A stretch of 64,000 nucleotides of DNA from Alkaliphilus hydrothermalis (GCF_016908555.1 NZ_JAFBEE010000001.1:1-64000); one strand, 5' to 3'; counted from the stretch's first letter, positions 45,063 to 54,549 are shown. Notes: a model not told the origin generated them from the sequence alone. Numbers and translations are program-made.

Positions 45063-45500
45063 ATGGAATATAAAAATCACATGAAATTAGAATTTGACAG
45101 TAAATCACAAAATGAGGCTTTTGCAAGGGTTGTTGTAGCATCCTTTGCAACTCAGTTAGACCCCACATTAGAAGAAATTGCCGATATTAAGACCGCTGTA
45201 TCTGAAGCAGTAACCAATGCCATCATCCATGGATATGAAGATCGTCTTGGAATTGTAAGGGTTATATGCAATATTCAAGGAAATGAGTTGGAGATATTAG
45301 TTGAGGATGAGGGGAATGGAATTACAGACATCCCTCAAGCTATGGAGCCTTTGTTCACATCTAAACCCGAATTGGAGCGTTCTGGTATGGGATTCACTGT
45401 TATGGAGACATTTATGGACGAAGTTCGTGTATATTCCGAGCCAGGAAAGGGAACAAGAATAAGGATGGTAAAAAAATTCAAAAGCCTCGTTGCAGAGTAA
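45063..45500 (+). CDS. spoIIAB: Anti-sigma-F factor and serine kinase
   Basis: A GHKL-type kinase of 145 residues that holds sigma-F inactive and phosphorylates SpoIIAA. The ATP-binding motifs are visible: [18 protein letters not shown] (N box), [10 protein letters not shown] (G1) and [11 protein letters not shown] (G2 with lid). Spacing of 12 bases to sigF fits translational linkage in the operon. Confidence 0.97.
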   Translation: MEYKNHMKLEFDSKSQNEAFARVVVASFATQLDPTLEEIADIKTAVSEAVTNAIIHGYEDRLGIVRVICNIQGNELEILVEDEGNGITDIPQAMEPLFTSKPELERSGMGFTVMETFMDEVRVYSEPGKGTRIRMVKKFKSLVAE

Positions 45501-45512
45501 GGGGTAGATATT

Positions 45513-46283
45513 ATGTCGACTACAGCGTTATCAGGGGAACAACACGAAATACTTGAACATGATGAAACCATGGGTTTGATTGGAAGGGCTCAAAAGGGAG
45601 ATCTACAGGCACAGGAAATGTTAGTAAGCCATAACCTGGGGCTTGTTCGGAGTGTTATTAAAAGATTTGCTAATCGTGGCTACGAAAAGGAAGACTTGTT
45701 TCAATTAGGGTGTATTGGTTTAATAAAGGCAATAAATAAATTTGATACGAGTTTTGATGTTAGGTTTTCTACATATGCAGTCCCGATGATTATTGGTGAA
45801 ATCAAAAGGTTTTTACGGGACGATGGAATCATTAAGGTTTCAAGATCCTTAAAACAGACGGCATCAAAGATTAAGTACTCAAAAGAACGATTAACTAAGG
45901 AGCTGGGAAGGGAAGTTACACTCCAAGAAATCTCTGATGATTTGAATATATCAAAGGAAGAATTAGTCATGGCATTGGACTCCAGCTGTCATCCGGAGTA
46001 TTTACATGACGTAATACATCATGATGATGGAGCACCAATTCATTTGATGGATAAAATCAGTGAAACAGATTCTCCAGAGGACAATGAAGTAATAGATCGC
46101 ATTCTATTAAAGGATGTTATTGCAAAGCTAGAACCAAGGGAAAGACAAATTATCGTTTTACGATACTTTAAAGATAAAACGCAAACGGAAATAGCACAGG
46201 TACTGGGAATATCTCAAGTACAAGTATCGAGGATTGAAAAGAAAATTTTAAAGTCCATGAAGGACCTTATGAAGATGGCTTAA
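45513..46283 (+). CDS. sigF: RNA polymerase sigma factor F (forespore)
   Basis: A sigma-70 family factor of 256 residues. Region 2 is seen in NRGYEKEDLFQLGCIGLIKA and FDVRFSTYAVPMIIGEIKRF; region 3 in LGREVTLQEISDDLNISKEE; region 4 in RERQIIVLRYFKDKTQTEIA with the HTH LGISQVQVSRIEKKIL. It starts the first forespore-specific gene programme. The stop codon overlaps the following terminator stem. Confidence 0.97.
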   Translation: MSTTALSGEQHEILEHDETMGLIGRAQKGDLQAQEMLVSHNLGLVRSVIKRFANRGYEKEDLFQLGCIGLIKAINKFDTSFDVRFSTYAVPMIIGEIKRFLRDDGIIKVSRSLKQTASKIKYSKERLTKELGREVTLQEISDDLNISKEELVMALDSSCHPEYLHDVIHHDDGAPIHLMDKISETDSPEDNEVIDRILLKDVIAKLEPRERQIIVLRYFKDKTQTEIAQVLGISQVQVSRIEKKILKSMKDLMKMA

Positions 46284-46311
46284 TGATTTTTCATTAAGTC
46301 ATCTTTTTATT
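46272..46311 (+). terminator. Terminator at the end of sigF
   Basis: AAGATGgCTTAATGA pairs with TCATTAAGtCATCTT around TTTT and is followed by T residues. It separates the spoIIA operon from the spoVA operon. Confidence 0.8.
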
Positions 46312-46425
46312 GTGCTGCATTTTAATTTATGTTATTCCCCACACTACACAACAGACGACTTTCTTCTTTGAGGGAATTAAAAAAGAATTTTAGCAAATAA
46401 TAAAACCAAGGAAGGTGAAGAGAAG

Positions 46426-46569
46426 ATGGGGAGATTTATTAAAAAAAGAAAATGGATAATCCTCCTATTGGTTACTTTCATTGGCTTAAGCTCATGGTAT
46501 TTCATGAAAAACAGAAGACTTGATGAAGAACCAGAAAAGGCTGATTTAGTTTTTTACTTAAACCGGTGA
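46426..46569 (+). CDS. Small single-helix membrane protein before spoVAA
   Basis: A 47-residue frame: MGRFIKKRKWIILLLVTFIG, a hydrophobic helix to WYFM, then a charged tail ending DLVFYLNR. Basic residues before the helix predict an inside N-terminus. GGAAGG lies upstream of the ATG. It precedes spoVAA by 57 bases and is probably the first gene of the spoVA operon. No family is recognised. Confidence 0.55.
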   Translation: MGRFIKKRKWIILLLVTFIGLSSWYFMKNRRLDEEPEKADLVFYLNR

Positions 46570-46626
46570 GAAACAGTTAGGAGAACAACAAATATTATCT
46601 AAATAATAATACGAGGGGGGAATAGA

Positions 46627-47262
46627 ATGGACAGCAATGGGCAAATTTATATCCAATCAAAAGAAAAAATCTCCATTGAAGATAGTGAGGGTTTATTTTT
46701 TAAGGATTTAATTGAGATTCAAGCTGAAGAAGGCATTAGAAAGAAAATCGAAGAGACTCCCTTCGAGTTAAATCATAGACAAAAAGGGAATAGCTATATT
46801 ATTCCTATGATTTCAATCATTCAGCTATTGAAAAAGGAATTTCCGAGACAGTTAATTCTACCAATGGGTGCCCCAGAAGTCATTGTGAATATTATCAATT
46901 CCGAGGAAGGCTTAGATAAGTTCAAAGTATTAAGGCTGGCGATTGTTTGTTTTCTGTTGTTTATAGGTTCCATTACTGCCATCATCAATTTCCATGCTGA
47001 TGTTGACATGAAAACAGCCCATAAAACAATTTATCGAGTCATCACTGGGGTGGAAATCGACAGACCTTTATTGTTGCAAATACCCTATAGTTTAGGAATT
47101 GGAGCAGGAATGTCTGTTTTTTTTAATCACGTTTTTAAGAAGCGGATTAATAACGAACCAAGCCCTCTAGAGGTGGAAATGTACTTATACCAACAAAATA
47201 TGGATGCTTATTTAAAGGATCATGAGCAAAATATACGGACAAAAGAGAAGGGATCTAAATGA
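46627..47262 (+). CDS. spoVAA: Stage V sporulation protein AA
   Basis: The 211-residue SpoVAA-like protein has an N-terminal soluble domain (GQIYIQSKEKISIEDSEGLF) and two membrane helices (LRLAIVCFLLFIGSITAIIN; PYSLGIGAGMSVFFNHVF). The motif PLLLQIPYSLGIGAGMSVFF is characteristic. A strong GAGGGGGG precedes the ATG. Its stop overlaps the spoVAB start as ATGA, indicating coupled translation. Confidence 0.92.
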   Translation: MDSNGQIYIQSKEKISIEDSEGLFFKDLIEIQAEEGIRKKIEETPFELNHRQKGNSYIIPMISIIQLLKKEFPRQLILPMGAPEVIVNIINSEEGLDKFKVLRLAIVCFLLFIGSITAIINFHADVDMKTAHKTIYRVITGVEIDRPLLLQIPYSLGIGAGMSVFFNHVFKKRINNEPSPLEVEMYLYQQNMDAYLKDHEQNIRTKEKGSK

Positions 47263-47669
47263 GAAGTATATTAGTTGTTGTGATGGGGTTTGCTAATGGC
47301 GTGGTTGTTGGTAGTGGAATTGTGGCCCTTTTAACCCTGTTAGATATTATTCCTCGTCTAGCCCAACTAACTAAGACCTATAGAAACATTGTACTATATG
47401 AAAACATCATTGTTATCGGGGCGACCTTTGCTGCCTTTACTTCCTTAACAGACGTAAGCATACATTTTAATACTTATTTTATCATTGTAGTTGGGTTTTT
47501 TATGGGAACCTTTGTAGGAATGTTGGCTTCTGCTTTGGCAGAGGTAATGAATGTCATTCCAGTGCTGGTGAGGCGATTTAGATTAGAGGGTTTTGTAATC
47601 TATATACTTTATTCCTTGGCATTTGGAAAGGTATTAGGCTCGTTGTTACATTGGTTTATCCCCCACTAA
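47259..47669 (+). CDS. spoVAB: Stage V sporulation protein AB
   Basis: A 136-residue polytopic membrane protein: GFANGVVVGSGIVALLTLLD, IVLYENIIVIGATFAAFTSL, and GFFMGTFVGMLASALAEVMN with VIPVLVRR. The match to SpoVAB is in the order of helices and in the position after SpoVAA. It overlaps spoVAA by four bases. Confidence 0.92.
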   Translation: MRSILVVVMGFANGVVVGSGIVALLTLLDIIPRLAQLTKTYRNIVLYENIIVIGATFAAFTSLTDVSIHFNTYFIIVVGFFMGTFVGMLASALAEVMNVIPVLVRRFRLEGFVIYILYSLAFGKVLGSLLHWFIPH

Positions 47670-47681
47670 AGGAGTGTAACT

Positions 47682-47837
47682 ATGAAAAGAAATGATTATT
47701 ACAAGCCGCCAACCAATAATTCATTACTGTTGGAAAACAGAGAAGAGGGAAAGTTAATCCATCAACTTCCTCAATCAACTATGGAAACAAACCTAGAAAG
47801 CACTAAGGGGAAAATGATATTAAACGAAATTCGGTGA
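47682..47837 (+). CDS. Small protein between spoVAB and spoVAC
   Basis: A 51-residue frame with an AAGGAG ribosome site: MKRNDYYKPPTNNSLLLENR, then EEGKLIHQLPQ and a Ser/Thr-rich stretch ending MILNEIR. It is polar with no membrane helix. It fits the 182-base gap in an otherwise tightly packed operon and ends 14 bases before the spoVAC start. No family is recognised. Confidence 0.55.
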   Translation: MKRNDYYKPPTNNSLLLENREEGKLIHQLPQSTMETNLESTKGKMILNEIR

Positions 47838-47851
47838 AAGGGGAGAACTTA

Positions 47852-48310
47852 ATGCCAAAAAAGAATCAATCGACACAAAACAAAAAATATCAAGAGTATG
47901 TAGAGAAAACATCACCCAAACCCACCTATATGAAGAACTGCACTTGGGCATTTTTTGTTGGAGGGTTGATTTGTACCTTTGGGCAATTTGTTCATAACCA
48001 AATAGAGAGTAGAATGAATTTAACTCATTTAGAGGCAACCAATATCACCACTTTGATTATGGTTTTTCTTGGAGCCCTATTGACTGGCCTTGGTTTGTAT
48101 GATCTCATTGGGAAAAGAGCAGGAGCAGGTTCAATTGTTCCAATTACAGGTTTTGCCAACTCTATTGTATCCCCTGCTATGGAATTTAAGCGGGAGGGCT
48201 TTATATTTGGTGTAGCAGCGAGGATGTTTAGCTTGGCAGGGCCTGTACTAGTATATGGAATTACATCATCGGTGATCGTAGGGCTCATCTATTATGTGAT
48301 TGGAAGATAG
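47852..48310 (+). CDS. spoVAC: Stage V sporulation protein AC, main locus
   Basis: A 152-residue SpoVAC membrane protein. It begins MPKKNQSTQNKKYQEYVEKT; the helices include FFVGGLICTFGQFVHNQIES, LTGLGLYDLIGKRAGAGSIV and PITGFANSIVSPAMEFKREG. The ATG at 47852 has AAGGGGAG upstream, so the longer frame from 47834 is rejected. It shares the AGAG...PITGFANSI core with the second locus at 38570. Confidence 0.94.
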   Translation: MPKKNQSTQNKKYQEYVEKTSPKPTYMKNCTWAFFVGGLICTFGQFVHNQIESRMNLTHLEATNITTLIMVFLGALLTGLGLYDLIGKRAGAGSIVPITGFANSIVSPAMEFKREGFIFGVAARMFSLAGPVLVYGITSSVIVGLIYYVIGR

Positions 48311-48322
48311 GAGGGAAGTGAA

Positions 48323-49345
48323 ATGGCAATTAAAAGAGTCGGTAGTCAAACGGTAAAGCTATTAAATCCCCCTGCAATTGTTTCAGCAGCTTCTATTGTG
48401 GGACCGAAAGAGGGACAGGGACCTTTGTCAAACTACTTTGATAAAGTTTTGGAGGATGATTTGTTCGGTGAAGATAGCTGGGAAAAGGCTGAAAGCAAAA
48501 TGTTAAAGGAAGCTGTAAGGATGGCAGTTAGTCGGCAGGATTTAATGCTACCTGATATAGACTATATGTTGGGGGGAGATCTACTAAATCAATTGATGTC
48601 CAGTAGCTTTGCTGCTAGGGATTTACAGATACCTTTTCTAGGTCTATATGGAGCTTGTTCCACCATGGCTGAATCCTTAAGTTTATCAGCAATGTTGGTG
48701 GATGGAGGTTTTGCAGACCGTTGTATTGCTACTACCTCCAGTCACTTCTCAACTGCAGAGCGTCAGTTTCGATTTCCGCTGGAGTTGGGTAATCAAAGGC
48801 CCTTAACCTCCCAATGGACTGTAACAGGTGCTGGTGCTGCTTTGGTGGCTAATGATGACGGAGGTCCCTTTATTACTTATATTACAACAGGTAAGGTAAT
48901 AGACTATGGCATTATTGATGCCAATAATATGGGGGCTGCCATGGCTCCAGCAGCAGCTGATACCATAGGTAGACATTTTGATGATACTGGTATGTTACCA
49001 GAGGATTATGATTTAATCATTACAGGAGATTTAGGGAGATATGGAAGAGATATAGCCAGTGACCTATTAAAAACAAAGGGATACGAGGTAGTTAAGAACT
49101 TTACAGATTGTGGAATAGAGATATTTAATCCTAAAAAACAAGATACCCATGCAGGAGGCAGTGGTTGTGGATGTTCAGCAGTGGTATTTTGTGGATACTT
49201 GTTTAAATTACTGCGGGAACATAGGTTAAATAAAATTATGCTAATATCTACTGGGGCCCTCTTTTCACCCACCAGTGCACAACAGGGGGAATCAATACCT
49301 TCAATTGCCCATGCTGTCACTATTGAGAGTAAAAAAAAGAATTAG
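48323..49345 (+). CDS. spoVAD: Stage V sporulation protein AD, main locus
   Basis: A thiolase-fold dipicolinate-binding protein of 340 residues. Motifs include SAASIVGPKEGQGPLSNYFD, FLGLYGACSTMAESLSLSAM, QFRFPLELGNQRPLTSQWTV and HAGGSGCGCSAVVFCGYLF. It is 12 bases after spoVAC. It is the paralogue of the minus-strand gene at 37558. Confidence 0.95.
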   Translation: MAIKRVGSQTVKLLNPPAIVSAASIVGPKEGQGPLSNYFDKVLEDDLFGEDSWEKAESKMLKEAVRMAVSRQDLMLPDIDYMLGGDLLNQLMSSSFAARDLQIPFLGLYGACSTMAESLSLSAMLVDGGFADRCIATTSSHFSTAERQFRFPLELGNQRPLTSQWTVTGAGAALVANDDGGPFITYITTGKVIDYGIIDANNMGAAMAPAAADTIGRHFDDTGMLPEDYDLIITGDLGRYGRDIASDLLKTKGYEVVKNFTDCGIEIFNPKKQDTHAGGSGCGCSAVVFCGYLFKLLREHRLNKIMLISTGALFSPTSAQQGESIPSIAHAVTIESKKKN

Positions 49346-49357
49346 GAGGCAATGCCC

Positions 49358-49717
49358 ATGGAGAGTTATGTTAATGCTTTTATCATAGGGGGATTAATCT
49401 GTGTTATTGGACAGCTTTTAATGGATGGCACCAAATTGACTCCCTCCCATGTTTTAGTCCTATTTGTGACTTCTGGTGTCATACTAACGGCACTAGGGCT
49501 GTATGAGCCTTTGGTGAAATTTGGTGGAAGTGGAGCAACCATTCCTTTACCCGGCTTCGGATATGCATTGGCAAAGGGGGCTTTTAAAGGTGTCAAGGAG
49601 AGTGGCTTAATTGGTGCTTTTACAGGAGGAGTCCAAGCCACTTCTGGTGGGATTACTGCAGCAATAGCCTTTGGGTATTTAATGGCTATAATATTTAGTC
49701 CTAAAACAAAACCATAA
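49358..49717 (+). CDS. spoVAEb: Stage V sporulation protein AEb, main locus
   Basis: A membrane component of the SpoVA channel, about 119 residues. Features: AFIIGGLICVIGQLLMDGTK, LTPSHVLVLFVTSGVILTAL, LYEPLVKFGGSGATIPLPGF. GGAGG lies eight bases before the ATG at 49358, whereas an ATG at 49352 is too near. It is followed 17 bases later by spoVAEa. Confidence 0.94.
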   Translation: MESYVNAFIIGGLICVIGQLLMDGTKLTPSHVLVLFVTSGVILTALGLYEPLVKFGGSGATIPLPGFGYALAKGAFKGVKESGLIGAFTGGVQATSGGITAAIAFGYLMAIIFSPKTKP

Positions 49718-49734
49718 AGTTAGGAGCGAGTATA

Positions 49735-50313
49735 ATGAACCCACAGGAAAAGAGAAAAGTAATTATAGTAACCGATGGGGATGCATGTGCCCAAAGAACA
49801 ATAGAAAAGGCAGTAACTAATATTGGTGGTAGATGTATTTCACAGTCAGGAGGGAATCCAACACCTCTAACTGGAGGTGAGATTGTAGATTTAGTAAAAA
49901 CAGCAAAACATGATCCCGTAGTCGTGATGACAGATGATGAAGGAAATGTCAACACTGGTATTGGAGAAAAGGCTTTAAGACAGATTATGAACCATCCCGA
50001 TATCGAAGTGTTGGGCATAATAGCAGTAGCATCAAATACAAAAGAAGTAGAAGGTGTACATGTAGATTTTTCTGTAGATGCCCAAGGACATATATTGGAT
50101 AAGGCTGTAGATAAGGATGGAAATCCAGGGTTCAATAAAGTACTTTACGGAGATACAGTAGATGTCATCCAACAGGCAGATCAAAAGCCATTAATAGTTG
50201 GCATAGGAGATATAGGTAAAATGAAGGGTCATGATGATTTCAGAAGGGGAGCACCGATTATTACTAGGGCGCTTCAGGAGGTTATAGCACGAAGCGGTGC
50301 TGAATTCCATTAG
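49735..50313 (+). CDS. spoVAEa: Stage V sporulation protein AEa
   Basis: A soluble 192-residue protein of the SpoVAE (PF14097-type) family. It has RKVIIVTDGDACAQRTIEKA, GGRCISQSGGNPTPLTGGEI, DPVVVMTDDEGNVNTGIGE and VGIGDIGKMKGHDDFRRGAP. The reaction is unknown; it is needed with the other SpoVA proteins for dipicolinate handling in Bacillus. It ends the main spoVA operon; no spoVAF follows, and the hairpin repeat pair begins one base after the stop codon. Confidence 0.9.
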   Translation: MNPQEKRKVIIVTDGDACAQRTIEKAVTNIGGRCISQSGGNPTPLTGGEIVDLVKTAKHDPVVVMTDDEGNVNTGIGEKALRQIMNHPDIEVLGIIAVASNTKEVEGVHVDFSVDAQGHILDKAVDKDGNPGFNKVLYGDTVDVIQQADQKPLIVGIGDIGKMKGHDDFRRGAPIITRALQEVIARSGAEFH

Positions 50314-50528
50314 TAGCCTGTTGAAAATACCTCAACTTCTTCGTCACTGCGAAAGATCAGCACTCTTGCGTATTACGTATACGCCACGACCGCTGGTCTT
50401 TCTTGTTCCTTGAATCTAAGGCATTTTGAACGGGCTACGATACCTGTTGAAAATACCTCATCTTCTTCGTCACTGCGAAAGACCAGCACTCTTGCGTATT
50501 ACGTATATGCCACGACCGCTGGTTCTTA
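50314..50528. repeat. Tandem pair of hairpin repeats after spoVAEa
   Basis: Two units about 126 bases apart. In unit one the arms are GAAAGATCAGC (50351-50361) and GCTGGTCTTTC (50392-50402), with one G-T pair. In unit two the left arm is GAAAGACCAGC (50477-50487), but the right arm is disrupted (GCTGGTTCTT). Both keep the inner GCGTAT/ATACGC-like stem; the second has ATATGC. Unit one has further imperfect outer pairing between TAGCCTGTTGAAAATACC and GGCATTTTGAACGGGCTA. It shares the CTTCTTCGTCACTGC spacer with the array at 1-300. Confidence 0.88.
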
Positions 50529-50610
50529 ATTGATGACTTATGATAAAACTCATTCACGAAAAAGTTCTCTTTAATATTAATCAAATGTAGAGCTTTCTAT
50601 TCGTTATAAA

Positions 50611-50644
50611 AATAGGCTACAGATTTTTACATCTGTAGCCTATA
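50611..50644. terminator. Terminator downstream of the PBP gene
   Basis: ATAGGCTACAGA pairs perfectly with TCTGTAGCCTAT around TTTTTACA. It lies about 20 bases beyond the minus-strand PBP stop codon. Confidence 0.8.
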
Positions 50645-50663
50645 ATATATCTAATTAAATGAT

Positions 50664-53312
50664 TTAATCGTTGTTACTGTTGTTCTCAGCATCGTTACCA
50701 CTGTTATCACCATCATTGCCTTGGTTTTGATTATTCCTTCTATTGAGGAGATTTCTTAAAATATCTCTAGCGTTTTCGGTGGTACTTTCCTCTGATTCTT
50801 CTTCTGTATCTGGATTTTCCGGATTGATCACATCTGTTGCTGAGTCATCTTCTTCTCCCGCAGTACCATTATTGTTACCAGGGAAGGGAAGTGAATCCAA
50901 CCAATCAATGGTAGGATCATAGTATTCAGTAGGAAGCTGATAGATATAATCATCTGGAACAATACCGTTATTTTCTTCTGGGTTATAAGGAACAGGTCTT
51001 TGGATAAACACCCTTGACTCTATCTCCCAAGGTGGAGTTAGTTCAGTTGCTAGTTTACCCGATGGCACATGAATGTCAGCCAATACATGAACATCACATT
51101 CTTCGGTGGGTTCTGTACCTTTAATAAAAATCTCAGAGATAATGGTGCTACCTCTAGGATCAAGGTGACAATATGGCCCAGGCAATTTTCCAGATTCCGA
51201 ACAAACACTTACCCGTACAATATTGTCTGGCACTTCAAAGCTCTTTGGACTATAGTCTCGATGAATTTTTGTCATAATCTTGTTCCATAATCTAACAGAC
51301 ATGCCACTACCATCTGAAAGCTCCTGAGGAATGTCATTACCTATCCATAGGGCTGAAGTATAGTAGGGGCTGTATCCAGCGAACCAAGCATCTTTTTTGT
51401 CGGATGTTGTACCGGTTTTACCAGAAACAGGGATACGAGAGTTATTTGAATCTATTCGTGCATTTCTACCTGTACCAGCATTGACAACAGTTTTTAACAT
51501 ATCTGTCATGATATAGGCAACATCTGGTGTTAAGACTCTATTTGCATTTGGTTTGTTATCTAATAATAGATTTCCTTGACGGTCGTATACCTTTGTATAG
51601 GTGATGGAATCCATTAGAATCCCTTTGTTAGCCAATACCCCATAGGCACTGGTTAACTCTAAAGGTGTAACCCCTCTTGTCATACCCCCTAAGGCAGTGG
51701 AATAGGTTTCATCGGTATATTTTTTGCCGTTTACCACAAGTGGGTCTTCTCTAGTAATAACAGTGGAAATTCCCATCTTTTTCATATATTCAAACATGGT
51801 ATTGAAGGCACTAAGGTCATCAGTTCCTAATCGACTAGCGGCTTCAACTGCAACGACGTTACTGGACCATTGAATTGCTTCCCTCATGGTGATTAGTCCT
51901 TTAAATTTTTTGTTGTAGTTATTTGGCCATGGTTCATTTGGTTTATTTGTATTAAAGTAAACTGGCACTTCATCGAATACTGTTGCAGCCGTATTGCCCA
52001 TATCAACAGCAGGCGTATAGACTGCTATTGGTTTGATGGCCGACCCTGGTTGTCTTGGGTGTAGGGCTCTATTATATATTTTCTCACCCTTCATAGCTCG
52101 ACCCCCCACTAGGGCTTTAATTTCCCCTGTATGGTGGTCTACAATGACCATTGCGGCTTGAGGTTGCAAATTGCCATCTTCATCTAATTTTGAACCTGGG
52201 AAGTTAGCTGGATTTTCAAATTCTTCTTCTAGAATGTTTTGAGCTCGTACATCCATTGTACTGTAGATCCTTAACCCCCCCGAATACAACATGGCTTGTG
52301 CTTCTTCTTTTGTATAGCCTTCATTTTGAAGCCCTGCCATAACATCCCTCTTCACCAAATCTCCAAAGTAAGAGGTAATTTCTTGATTAGCGAGACGATT
52401 TGGTTTTAAGTTAGAGGCTATATCTTCTTCTAAAGCAGCTTGATACTCTTCTTCAGTAATCTTATTTAGTCGTCTCATTACACCTAAAACTGTCCTCTGT
52501 CGTTGAAGAGATACCTCATTAAATACAATTGTATAAGTTGAATCTGAATCATCTAAAATAATATGATTTTCTTCTACTTGATCCTTGTAAAGGGTCTTAA
52601 TAGGTGAATATCGGAAGGGGTATCGGGTGATACCAGCTATTAAGGCTGCTTCTGCAATAGTAAGATCTCCAACATCCTTTGAAAAATAGGTTTGGGCAGC
52701 TGCTTGAACACCGTGGGCAACCCCACCAAGGTTAATGGTATTCATATAAGCTTCTAAAATTTGATCCTTGGAAAGCTCCCTATCAAGTACGATACCATAA
52801 TACATATCCTTAATCTTACGACTGTAGCTACGGTCACCTCTTGAAAGGTAGAGGTTAACAGCCAATTGTTGGTTAATAGTACTTGCACCATGTCTAGCAC
52901 CAGTTCTAAGATTAGTATAAATGGCCCGTCCAATTCCTCTTAAGTCAATTCCATTATGGGTATAAAAACGCTCATCCTCAATGGAAACAAAGGCATCTTG
53001 TACGTGTTTTGGAATATCCTTTAAATCTACAATAATTCTAACATTGTCACTTTGGATTTTTTCGATGACTTGACCATCAGCATCTAATATGAAGGAGCTT
53101 TCCTCCAATAGTTCATAGATGTTGGAGGGATCAATAGGTTCTGCATCTTTGATGATGCCATAAACAATAGCAGAAACAGCAGCAGTCCCTATCAAGCCAA
53201 TGATGATTATTGACAGTAGTACAATCTTGAAAATTTTAAAAGCTCTATTCTTACTTTTTTTAGTTCTCTTTTTTGATTCATCTGTTTTTTTATTTTGGTT
53301 ATTATCCGCCAT
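50664..53312 (-). CDS. Class A penicillin-binding protein (PBP1A family)
   Basis: This bifunctional peptidoglycan synthase is anchored by one helix (FKIVLLSIIIIGLIGTAAVS). The GT51 domain includes SIEDERFYTHNGIDLRGIGR near residue 110 and GASTINQQLAVNLYLSRGD. The transpeptidase active serine is in PGSAIKP near 425, with SSN downstream and KTGTT near 632. The C-terminal tail is acidic and then Asn-rich (GNDGDNSGNDAENNSNND). The ATG at 53312, eight bases after GGAGG, is preferred to that at 53327. It is monocistronic. Confidence 0.95.
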   Translation of the reverse strand: MADNNQNKKTDESKKRTKKSKNRAFKIFKIVLLSIIIIGLIGTAAVSAIVYGIIKDAEPIDPSNIYELLEESSFILDADGQVIEKIQSDNVRIIVDLKDIPKHVQDAFVSIEDERFYTHNGIDLRGIGRAIYTNLRTGARHGASTINQQLAVNLYLSRGDRSYSRKIKDMYYGIVLDRELSKDQILEAYMNTINLGGVAHGVQAAAQTYFSKDVGDLTIAEAALIAGITRYPFRYSPIKTLYKDQVEENHIILDDSDSTYTIVFNEVSLQRQRTVLGVMRRLNKITEEEYQAALEEDIASNLKPNRLANQEITSYFGDLVKRDVMAGLQNEGYTKEEAQAMLYSGGLRIYSTMDVRAQNILEEEFENPANFPGSKLDEDGNLQPQAAMVIVDHHTGEIKALVGGRAMKGEKIYNRALHPRQPGSAIKPIAVYTPAVDMGNTAATVFDEVPVYFNTNKPNEPWPNNYNKKFKGLITMREAIQWSSNVVAVEAASRLGTDDLSAFNTMFEYMKKMGISTVITREDPLVVNGKKYTDETYSTALGGMTRGVTPLELTSAYGVLANKGILMDSITYTKVYDRQGNLLLDNKPNANRVLTPDVAYIMTDMLKTVVNAGTGRNARIDSNNSRIPVSGKTGTTSDKKDAWFAGYSPYYTSALWIGNDIPQELSDGSGMSVRLWNKIMTKIHRDYSPKSFEVPDNIVRVSVCSESGKLPGPYCHLDPRGSTIISEIFIKGTEPTEECDVHVLADIHVPSGKLATELTPPWEIESRVFIQRPVPYNPEENNGIVPDDYIYQLPTEYYDPTIDWLDSLPFPGNNNGTAGEEDDSATDVINPENPDTEEESEESTTENARDILRNLLNRRNNQNQGNDGDNSGNDAENNSNND

Positions 53313-53560
53313 AAGTTTTACCTCCATCTAGAAAAGTATGCCTTCTGAATAATGCAAAAATGCAAAATTAGGGAAAAGCATAAAATCAAAACTATTATAA
53401 CATATCCTTTGTAAATTGTTAAAGAAAATAATTGAAATCCTACTACTAGACTATATTATATCATAAAACTACCTATCTTAGAGTATGAGGGAATAATTAG
53501 CAAACTATACACATACATGCTACCTTCTTCATATAAATAAATATAAAGGGGGTGTTGGGT

Positions 53561-54238
53561 TTGTATATAATTAGTAAAAAAAAGAAAAAAAGATATAAGA
53601 TATTATTAGTGTTAATCTTAATCGTTGTGATTACCATCGCTTCTTTTGTTTTTATAGATCGTGAAATCATGCCTACGGTACAGGCGATAGGAGAATTGAA
53701 GGCTCAGGAGTTGACCACCAGAGCGGTAAATCAGGCCGTAAGTATTGTGTTGGATAATGGAGTAAAATACGAAGATTTAATTTCGGTAAAAGAGGATGGA
53801 GAAGGGAATATAACCCTCATGCAAGCTAACACAATGTATATGAACAAGGTAGCCTCCGATGTTGCTCTGACGATCCAGGAACACTTAAAGCAGATAAAGA
53901 CAGCTTCAGATAGGATTCCTCTGGGTAATGCCATAGGTAGTCAGCTGTTGGCCCAATATGGCCCGAAGATGAATCTAACCGTCACTCCATTGGGAATGGT
54001 GGACGTTAATTTTGGGACAGAGTTTGAACAATCGGGTATTAATCAAACTAGACATAGAATTTTTTTAATCATTACCACCAATGTAAGGGTAATCGTCCCC
54101 TTTAGTTCTAAGCCTATAGAAGTGATTACTTATGTGCCTTTAGCAGAGACAATAATAGTAGGTAGAGTTCCTCACAGCTATATAAATGTACCAGAAAATG
54201 AATTTATGAACGTAGTGCCTAATGGTGATGGAGATTAA
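53561..54238 (+). CDS. yunB: Sporulation protein YunB
   Basis: YunB is a sporulation-associated membrane protein of unknown activity. The N-terminal helix is KILLVLILIVVITIASFVFI, followed by REIMPTVQAIGELKAQELTT and RAVNQAVSIVLDNG. The conserved core has GNAIGSQLLAQYGPKMNLTV and PFSSKPIEVITYVPLAETII. Possible starts are GTG 53552, TTG 53555 and TTG 53561; GGGGG spacing favours the last. It is a single gene. Confidence 0.9.
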   Translation: MYIISKKKKKRYKILLVLILIVVITIASFVFIDREIMPTVQAIGELKAQELTTRAVNQAVSIVLDNGVKYEDLISVKEDGEGNITLMQANTMYMNKVASDVALTIQEHLKQIKTASDRIPLGNAIGSQLLAQYGPKMNLTVTPLGMVDVNFGTEFEQSGINQTRHRIFLIITTNVRVIVPFSSKPIEVITYVPLAETIIVGRVPHSYINVPENEFMNVVPNGDGD

Positions 54239-54549
54239 TACTAAAAACTGAAAATATGATGATCCTAAGTATATGTAAGGGATGAATAAAATACATTTAA
54301 AAGTTTACAAAAAAAGTGCGTTAATATTTTAACAATTGTAGAATTATTCAAAGAATTAGATTATAATAATGATTTGTAGGGGAGTAGTTCAGTTCACATA
54401 TTTACAAATTATACTAGGAATTTACATTTATACTTATTTTTATACCGTTGTGTGAATATAAATAATATTCTAATAAACGATTAAGTCAAAAAAAAGTGTC
54501 AATAATTCTATTAACTATATAAGATTAAAAAGGAAAGGTGATTTGTTGA
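54239..54549. other. Intergenic region between yunB and the HTH gene
   Basis: About 310 bases of AT-rich sequence. A TATAAT-like element (gattataataatg, near 54360) may belong to the promoter of the HTH gene, but no well-spaced -35 element was found. No gene or structured RNA was recognised. Confidence 0.4.
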
